Below, piece after piece: positions 6,992 to 10,941 of a DNA stretch of 10,941 bases. A model generated the notes under the pieces. The model did not search any database and was not told the origin of the DNA. It saw only the letters and a list, made by a program, of their open reading frames with translations. The stretch's first letter is position 1; each line of letters begins with the position of its first letter. Source of the stretch: an uncultured bacterium. Lineage in GTDB: Bacteria; Cyanobacteriota; Vampirovibrionia; Gastranaerophilales; Gastranaerophilaceae. The position numbers and the translations under genes are program-made. The stretch spans positions 1 to 10,941 of the forward strand of contig USEW01000054.1 of the NCBI GenBank assembly GCA_900553845.1, in the 5' to 3' direction.

Positions 6992-7684
6992 TTATATTCC
7001 ATTACCAATAATATTTTCGACAATAGAAGGCTCGTTGTATATTATTTTAAATTCCACGCGCCGACTTTTTGCGAAATTTTCGCTGCCGTCGTCATTAAGT
7101 ATAGGGTTTGAATAACTTCTACCGTTTATGCTTATTTTTTTGTATAAATTTTTATCAATTTTTTCGTTGTAGCTTTTGCTTAGAATATATTTAGAAACAC
7201 TTAAAGCTCGTTTTGCACTAAGTTCAAGATTTAAATTATAGTTATCTTTTTCATTTTTTGCATAACTAAAACTATTTGAGTCTGTGTGCCCTTCAATAAC
7301 TATTTGTGATATTTTACTTGCAATATTTTCATCAGATAGCAGCACATCAAAGTATGAGGGCAAAAACTTATCAAGAAAAGTTTTGCCATTTTGTGTTAAT
7401 TCCCAGCTATTTGACTCAAATAATTCCAAATCAGAAACTTTAACAATATTGGCAAGTTTATCAATTTCAATATTTAAGTTTTTTTCAGTGAGTTTTTCGT
7501 TAATTTTTTCCATTGTTTGCATATTTTTTTGTTGTTTTTCAATTTTTTCCGAACTAAAATCCAAAATAGCCAATACAAATAGCATGATAAAAGTAATCAT
7601 AAGACCTAAAAGCAGGTCGCTCATTGTTACCCAAAATATGTTTTCTTCTATTTCCTCATTTTTTTTGTTAAAATATTGTTTCAT
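6992..7684 (-). CDS. zorB: ZorB/MotB-like OmpA-domain stator protein
   Basis: An inner-membrane protein with a periplasmic peptidoglycan-binding domain, the B subunit of an ion-driven stator. The 230-aa protein has a short cytoplasmic N-terminus and a single membrane segment (about 18-41) that opens with MSDLLLGLM. Asp23 sits where MotB and ZorB carry the proton- or sodium-binding aspartate. A helical linker (about 45-75) leads to a C-terminal OmpA domain with IEGHTDS (130-136), LSAKRALSV (155-163), GRSYSNP (188-194) and KSRRVEF (206-212). Length and motifs fit ZorB of the Zorya phage-defence systems (about 240 aa). It starts three bases after the stop of the A subunit, with no clear ribosome site of its own, so translation is probably coupled. 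No Zorya effector gene lies nearby, so a defence role is unproven; an orphan motor is equally possible. Confidence 0.8.
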   Translation of the reverse strand: MKQYFNKKNEEIEENIFWVTMSDLLLGLMITFIMLFVLAILDFSSEKIEKQQKNMQTMEKINEKLTEKNLNIEIDKLANIVKVSDLELFESNSWELTQNGKTFLDKFLPSYFDVLLSDENIASKISQIVIEGHTDSNSFSYAKNEKDNYNLNLELSAKRALSVSKYILSKSYNEKIDKNLYKKISINGRSYSNPILNDDGSENFAKSRRVEFKIIYNEPSIVENIIGNGI

Positions 7685-7687
7685 ATA

Positions 7688-8566
7688 CTATTCAAAAAGC
7701 TGACTTTCTGCATCTTTGCTATCAACAGTTGCACGAAGTTTGTTTAAACTGTATATTATATTTTCAAGATATGGTTCAATTTGATTAATTTGAGATGTAA
7801 AATTGGAACCGATTGAAGTGTTAAGTTTTGTAATCTCGCTAATTAATGCCATATTCTGTGTTTTATTTTCCCGAAGCAACATAACCAGAAATTTTTCAGA
7901 AGTAATACGTTCAAATAAACGGTTAAATTCTTTTATAACAAAATTCAAAGGCTGAATACAAAGTTTATTATAAAATATACGTTCAATTAAAGTAAATAAT
8001 AATGCTCCGGATACTGCAAGAACAGACACAATAGCAGCTGTTTTTAAAGCTGCAAGCAATGTTGTAATAGAGTTTAATGCATGTTCATTAGTCGAAAAAT
8101 CAATAGAGGAAAACCCTATTGCGATTGATAAAAACGTAAATAACGGACCAAGCCCTGTCAAAATTGTTGGTGCTGCATTGAGAAATTTATAATTATATTT
8201 TGAATGAACAAGGGTTTCTTCATTAAAATAGAATATCGGGTCATCTGTTGTTTGAATGTTATCATCTTTATTTATATTATTCATATTCAAGCTTATGGAC
8301 GAAACATCCGATGTTTTGCTGCGGTTAAAAATTAAGTTTTCTTTATATTTTAGCCAATAAGAATTAATATAATTATTTTCCATTAAATAATTATCAAATT
8401 CTTTAAATCTGTATATTAATTCATCAGATTTAAAATCTTTAAGTATTTTTATAATATTATTTAAGTTAATATTTACCTTTTTAAAGTTAATGAAAAGATA
8501 TATTATGCAATATACAAAAAAGATAATAACCAAAAAAATACCGGGGTCAGTAAAAATATGTATCAT
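7688..8566 (-). CDS. zorA: ZorA-like MotA/TolQ/ExbB-family stator protein, short form
   Basis: The A subunit of an ion-driven stator, expected to form a ring around the ZorB-like helices in the inner membrane. The 292-aa protein has a first membrane segment at about 8-27, a cytoplasmic stretch (30-128) and two further segments at about 131-152 and 170-194. These carry the family pattern: AAPTILTGLGPLFTFLSIAIGF, then LLAALKTAAIVSVLAVSGALLF. Residues 198-292 form a helical cytoplasmic tail. Characterised defence ZorA proteins are much longer (about 700 aa in E. coli type I) because of a long coiled-coil tail that the system needs; this one has under 100 residues there. It starts 30 bp after the 85-aa gene with AGG five bases before the ATG. 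MotA or TolQ/ExbB naming would also fit, but the OmpA-domain partner favours ZorA. Confidence 0.75.
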   Translation of the reverse strand: MIHIFTDPGIFLVIIFFVYCIIYLFINFKKVNINLNNIIKILKDFKSDELIYRFKEFDNYLMENNYINSYWLKYKENLIFNRSKTSDVSSISLNMNNINKDDNIQTTDDPIFYFNEETLVHSKYNYKFLNAAPTILTGLGPLFTFLSIAIGFSSIDFSTNEHALNSITTLLAALKTAAIVSVLAVSGALLFTLIERIFYNKLCIQPLNFVIKEFNRLFERITSEKFLVMLLRENKTQNMALISEITKLNTSIGSNFTSQINQIEPYLENIIYSLNKLRATVDSKDAESQLFE

Positions 8567-8596
8567 GATAACCTGCTCTCAAATTTTAACGGTAAT

Positions 8597-8854
8597 TTAT
8601 TTTAAATAAGGTTCATCCTGCATTGCAACAGCAGATATTTGATTTGAAAAAACACAAATTTTTTTAATTGGTCCTATTGTAGTTTTTTCAATCAATTTAG
8701 ATTGTGTGTGGTAATTATTTATAATGTTTATAAATTCATTATAAACTTCTTCAGGATTCTCAACATACAGAACAAGAGGAGCTGCTGCTCCTTTAATGAA
8801 AAGTAAAACTGATGTTTTATATTTTATTTGTTGTTGTGTATAATTTTGACTCAT
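8597..8854 (-). CDS. 85-aa unknown protein, first gene of the ZorAB-like operon
   Basis: I do not recognise this protein. After a polar N-terminus (MSQNYTQQQIKYKT) it has a hydrophobic strand-like stretch (SVLLFIKGAAAPLVLYVE, about 15-32), an acidic helix (NPEEVYNEFINIINNY) and two more strand-like stretches (GPIKKICVFSN, QISAVAMQDEPYL). It looks like a small folded alpha/beta cytoplasmic domain, not a membrane protein: the hydrophobic run is broken by Lys and Gly and there is no signal peptide. It stands directly downstream of a good promoter and 30 bp before the ZorA-like gene on the same strand, so the three genes should be co-transcribed. A role as assembly or regulatory partner of the stator is inference from position only. 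Its ribosome site (GGAATTTAG) is weak. Confidence 0.75.
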   Translation of the reverse strand: MSQNYTQQQIKYKTSVLLFIKGAAAPLVLYVENPEEVYNEFINIINNYHTQSKLIEKTTIGPIKKICVFSNQISAVAMQDEPYLK

Positions 8855-8896
8855 AATCTAAATTCCAACATAATGCCTTAATTAATATTTAATAAA

Positions 8897-8925
8897 ATAT
8901 TACCATTTTAAGAATTATGAGTCAA
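8897..8925 (-). promoter_or_regulatory. promoter of the 85-aa/ZorA/ZorB operon
   Basis: On the minus strand TTGACT (8925-8920), a 17-bp spacer and TAATAT (8902-8897) form a sigma-70 promoter, with TGG just before the -10 as an extended element. Transcription would start near 8890, giving a leader of about 36 nt to the ATG at 8854. It is one of the two best -35/-10 pairs in the window. The 275-aa stop is at 8954, and I see no convincing terminator between, so read-through from that gene is possible. Confidence 0.65.
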
Positions 8926-8953
8926 TTATAAATTATAAAGATAAAACAATTTA

Positions 8954-9781
8954 TCAATTAGCTTCTTTATCCTGAATCATTTTGATACCTGCGCTTATAC
9001 TGCCTACAGCAAGTCCAGCAAAGGCTGCAACTAAAGAAATCTTGCCTAAATTTTTGCTTTTTATGGGCGCTTCCTTTCCAAATACAGTAGCTATTCCATC
9101 AACTGCGCCTACTACAGCCATTGTACCACCGGCTGCTGTTAAAGAACCACCTGTTGCGCCACCAAAAACTTCTGCAAATTGTGAAGAAGCTCTAGTTTCT
9201 GTACCGCTCAGATAAGCTAAAGCATCATCTCTTGAGGTACCATTGCCCCAAGCACCTAACGAAGAACCTGATTTCATACCATTTATGAATGAGTTGTCAC
9301 TTGTGCTTTGAAGTACATCCTGAATGCTATATCCTGTAAGTTCTTGGAATACTGATTCAGCCATAGCTGAAACTGCTTTGCCGTCACTTGTATCAATTGC
9401 TTGTGAATAAATAGGATTTTGAGATACTGCTAATTTAAACTCTTCCCATTTCTCTAAAAACTGGTCCAATTGGTTGTTTTGTATAAGATTGCACATATCT
9501 TTGGCAAGTTTTTGAACTTCTGTAGTCTGTCCGGTTGCAGTTGCTGATAAGACATTACCTTGATATGCATTATTGTAGTTATTAGTCATTGCTTGTGAAG
9601 TCATTGTCTGATTTGTGTCTTGAGACTTTAATGCATAATCAAAAATACTATTTGCACCACCATAATAGCCATATGTGCCTAATGTTGAATATGGCATCAA
9701 TGTCCCTGTCACAGGCATTGCACCAGTTGTATTCATTGTTGTAGTCATCATTGGCATAGAGTTTGTATAGTTGTAGGTCAT
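8954..9781 (-). CDS. 275-aa unknown protein with glycine-rich hydrophobic C-terminus
   Basis: No recognised family. The first 80 residues are a low-complexity Met/Thr/Tyr/Asn/Gly region without charged residues or a signal peptide. Residues 85-160 look like a helical domain (VQKLAKDMCNLI, LEKWEEFKLAV, AESVFQELTGYSIQDVL). The C-terminal third is unusually rich in Gly and Ala: 200-233 holds GGATGGSLTAAGGTMAVVGAV and 248-268 is a hydrophobic LVAAFAGLAVGSISAG segment, with GxxxG-like spacing. Such segments can insert in membranes, as in pore-forming or translocator proteins, but that is inference. Like the 728-aa protein it lacks a Sec signal and has a Ser/Thr/Asn-rich composition, so it may be exported by a non-Sec route. 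The start is supported by a strong GGAGG five bases before the ATG. Confidence 0.82.
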   Translation of the reverse strand: MTYNYTNSMPMMTTTMNTTGAMPVTGTLMPYSTLGTYGYYGGANSIFDYALKSQDTNQTMTSQAMTNNYNNAYQGNVLSATATGQTTEVQKLAKDMCNLIQNNQLDQFLEKWEEFKLAVSQNPIYSQAIDTSDGKAVSAMAESVFQELTGYSIQDVLQSTSDNSFINGMKSGSSLGAWGNGTSRDDALAYLSGTETRASSQFAEVFGGATGGSLTAAGGTMAVVGAVDGIATVFGKEAPIKSKNLGKISLVAAFAGLAVGSISAGIKMIQDKEAN

Positions 9782-9850
9782 TATTGCCTCCAGTTAATTT
9801 TGTTATCCATATATATATAAAAACATTTAATATATAAAAATTGCCTAACT

Positions 9851-9879
9851 AGTATATATTTTGTTACAAAAATTAACAA
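9851..9879 (-). promoter_or_regulatory. promoter of the 275-aa gene
   Basis: On the minus strand TTGTTA (9879-9874), a 17-bp spacer and TATACT (9856-9851) give a good sigma-70 promoter. Transcription would begin near 9844, so the leader is about 63 nt and carries the GGAGG at 9791-9787. The -10 box is itself part of an AGTATATA sequence shared with the palindromes upstream. Confidence 0.6.
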
Positions 9880-9903
9880 AAAATCCCACAATTTAATAAA
9901 AAC

Positions 9904-9935
9904 AAGTATATACTATTTTTTAAAAGTATATACTT
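9904..9935. promoter_or_regulatory. two AGTATATACT palindromes 20 bp apart, possible operator pair
   Basis: AAGTATATACT occurs at 9904-9914 and again at 9924-9934; the second is followed by another T, giving the full palindrome AAGTATATACTT. The 20-bp spacing is close to two helical turns, so both sites face the same side of the DNA. They are centred about 65 and 85 bp upstream of the predicted start of the 275-aa transcript, where activators often bind. A third AGTATATA (9851-9858) covers that promoter's -10. AT-rich DNA makes such sequences common, so the spacing is the main support. Confidence 0.4.
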
Positions 9936-9942
9936 GATATAT

Positions 9943-9974
9943 AACAATCGACACTTTAATAAATGTCGATTGTT
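9943..9974 (-). terminator. hairpin after rpsU, probable terminator
   Basis: AACAATCGACA (9943-9953) and TGTCGATTGTT (9964-9974) form a perfect 11-bp stem with a 10-nt AT-rich loop, 30 bp after the rpsU stop. On the minus strand the stem ends in TT and is followed by ATATATC, not a true T run, so it is an unusual intrinsic terminator or an mRNA 3' stabiliser. No plus-strand gene approaches it, so it most likely belongs to rpsU. Confidence 0.55.
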
Positions 9975-10004
9975 GTGAATAAATTTATAATAAATTAAAC
10001 TCTA

Positions 10005-10178
10005 CTAAACTCTACGTTTGCGTGCCGCTTCTGATTTACGTTTTTTCTTTAAACTTGGCTTTTCATAACGTTCACGTCGTTTAATTTCAGATAATATACC
10101 TGCTTTTTGGATTTTTTTCTTAAATCTTCTTAAAGCACTTTCAATATTTTCATTTTCACCAACACGTACTTCTGGCAT
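10005..10178 (-). CDS. rpsU: 30S ribosomal protein S21
   Basis: S21 is a small basic protein of the 30S platform near the anti-Shine-Dalgarno region, needed for efficient initiation. The 57-aa product begins MPEVRVGENENIESALRRFKK and ends in a very basic tail (KKKRKSEAARKRRV), the usual S21 layout and length for bacteria with the short form. The central KAGILSEIKRRERYEKPS block is the conserved family core. The start at 10178 is supported by AAGGTGGTG some 8 nt upstream. It has its own predicted promoter and a hairpin after its stop, so it can be expressed apart from the upstream sigma-factor gene. The association of rpsU with a major sigma gene recalls the rpsU-dnaG-rpoD operon of E. coli, here with the order reversed and no dnaG between. 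Confidence 0.95.
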   Translation of the reverse strand: MPEVRVGENENIESALRRFKKKIQKAGILSEIKRRERYEKPSLKKKRKSEAARKRRV

Positions 10179-10220
10179 TCTTTTTCACCACCTTTATATT
10201 TAATTTATTTTATATTATTT

Positions 10221-10249
10221 AGACTAACATAAAGATAAAATGATGGCAA
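10221..10249 (-). promoter_or_regulatory. likely promoter of rpsU
   Basis: On the minus strand TTGCCA (10249-10244), a 17-bp spacer and TAGTCT (10226-10221) are preceded by TTTATGT, an extended -10. The -10 hexamer is poor, but the TTTATGTTA context is shared with the thiE and YkgJ promoters. Transcription would start near 10214 with a leader of about 36 nt. It lies in the 79-bp gap after the sigma-factor stop. Confidence 0.45.
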
Positions 10250-10257
10250 GAATTTAT

Positions 10258-10941
10258 TTAAGCAATATATTCCTTTAAATGTCCAATATCTTTTTCTTCT
10301 CTTAATTTTTTTATAGCCTGGTTTTCAATCTGCCGGATTCTTTCTTTTGAAAATCCAAGTATTTGACCTATTTCTTCCAATGTCTTTCTTGATTCTCCAA
10401 ATAGTCCATATCTGTTTATTAAGATAGTTCGCTCTCTATTATCGAGATGATTTAAAGCTTTATATATATCATTACTTAAAAGAATATTTTGTGTTTCATT
10501 ATTTGGTTGTTTGGATTCATCGCAGGAAATATAATCTTCCAAAGTTAAATCCTCAGCAACTGGTGTATCTAAACTTAAAGGATCGCTTTTCATTGCATTT
10601 TTTATTGTTTCTATTTTTTTTACTGGTAAATTCATAAATTCAGCAAGGGCTTCGTTTGTAGGTTCTTTACCTGTTTGTGTAATAAGTTCAATCGTAGCTT
10701 TTCTAAGATTTCTTATTTTATCGAGCATATGAACAGGGATTCTTATTGTCCTTGCATTATTTGCTATGGCTCTTACAATTGTTTGCTTTATCCACCATGT
10801 TGCATAGGTACTGAATTTATATCCTTTTTTATAGTCGAACTTTTCAACTGCCTTTATAAGACCAAGATTACCCTCCTGGATAAGGTCGAGGAATAACATT
10901 CCTCTTCCCACATAGCGTTTTGCAATACTTACAACAAGTCG
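10258..10941 (-). CDS. RpoD-type RNA polymerase sigma factor, 5' end outside the window
   Basis: Sigma-70 family protein that directs RNA polymerase to promoters. Only the last 227 residues are inside; the frame is open to the window edge (RLVVSIAKRYVGRGM), so the GTG at 10911 is not the start. Region 2 is clear: FLDLIQEGNLGLIKAVEKFD, YKFSTYATWWIKQTIVRAIANN, then RTIRIPVH. Region 3 follows at about 72-135 (EPTNEALAEFMNLPVKKI). Region 4.2, which reads the -35 box, is TLEEIGQILGFSKERIRQIE at 187-206. The sequence between regions 3 and 4 (EDYISCDESKQPNNETQ) is less acidic than in typical housekeeping SigA, so a group 2 sigma is possible; the missing N-terminus (region 1.1) would decide. rpsU lies 79 bp downstream on the same strand. 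Confidence 0.93.
   Translation of the reverse strand, partial: RLVVSIAKRYVGRGMLFLDLIQEGNLGLIKAVEKFDYKKGYKFSTYATWWIKQTIVRAIANNARTIRIPVHMLDKIRNLRKATIELITQTGKEPTNEALAEFMNLPVKKIETIKNAMKSDPLSLDTPVAEDLTLEDYISCDESKQPNNETQNILLSNDIYKALNHLDNRERTILINRYGLFGESRKTLEEIGQILGFSKERIRQIENQAIKKLREEKDIGHLKEYIA

Noticed and set aside
7284..7703. Plus-strand 139-codon open frame opposite the ZorB-like gene
   Set aside because: Its Phe/Ser/Ile-rich product is the antisense of Lys/Glu-rich coding sequence; the minus-strand OmpA-domain gene is convincing.
8982..9215. Plus-strand 77-codon open frame opposite the 275-aa gene
   Set aside because: The Pro/Ala-rich product mirrors the Gly/Ala-rich minus-strand protein, which has a strong GGAGG start.
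10909..10911. GTG at 10911 as the sigma-factor start
   Set aside because: Conserved region 2 residues (RLVVSIAKRY) continue in frame to the window edge, so the gene is cut by the window, not started here.

Overview
The window looks like chromosomal DNA of an AT-rich, non-photosynthetic relative of cyanobacteria, most likely a gut Vampirovibrionia (Melainabacteria, Gastranaerophilales type). The grounds are low GC, a thiamine-phosphate synthase carrying the N-terminal extra domain typical of cyanobacteria, and two signal-less proteins (728 and 275 aa) that resemble lineage-specific proteins of such genomes. The lineage is inferred from recalled sequence style and was not checked by a search. 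TGA acts as a normal stop (two genes end in TGA), so the standard code applies.

Layout, left to right. 1-249: GC-richer DNA with a 21-bp direct repeat and an interrupted open frame, probably the tail of a foreign or decayed gene. 283-1861 (+): thiE and queH, overlapping, so thiamine and queuosine metabolism lie in one transcription unit. 1992-4178 (-): a 728-aa protein with helical ends and a variable, internally duplicated middle. 4412-6517 (-): a class A penicillin-binding protein. 6561-6983 (+): a YkgJ-type cysteine-cluster protein, divergent from the PBP. 6992-8854 (-): a compact three-gene operon made of an 85-aa protein, a ZorA/MotA/TolQ-like membrane protein and a ZorB/MotB-like OmpA-domain protein. 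8954-9781 (-): a 275-aa unknown protein with a glycine-rich hydrophobic C-terminus. 10005-10178 (-): rpsU (ribosomal protein S21, 57 aa). 10258-10941 (-): the C-terminal part of an RpoD-type sigma factor, cut by the window edge.

The most interesting unit is the ZorAB-like operon. It has the ion-driven stator pair of Zorya phage defence but no Zorya effector (ZorC, D, E, F or G) on either side. Its ZorA lacks the long cytoplasmic tail of the defence proteins, and an unrecognised 85-aa protein precedes it behind a good promoter. It may be a stand-alone peptidoglycan-anchored motor with another role.

Regulatory DNA is quite readable. Good -35/-10 promoters precede the 85-aa gene and the 275-aa gene. 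Extended -10 boxes sharing TTTATGTTA precede thiE, the YkgJ gene and rpsU, and in the first two the box is so close to the start codon that the transcripts should be nearly leaderless. The 728-aa gene has a long inverted repeat in its leader, and the 275-aa gene has two AAGTATATACT palindromes exactly 20 bp apart upstream of its promoter.
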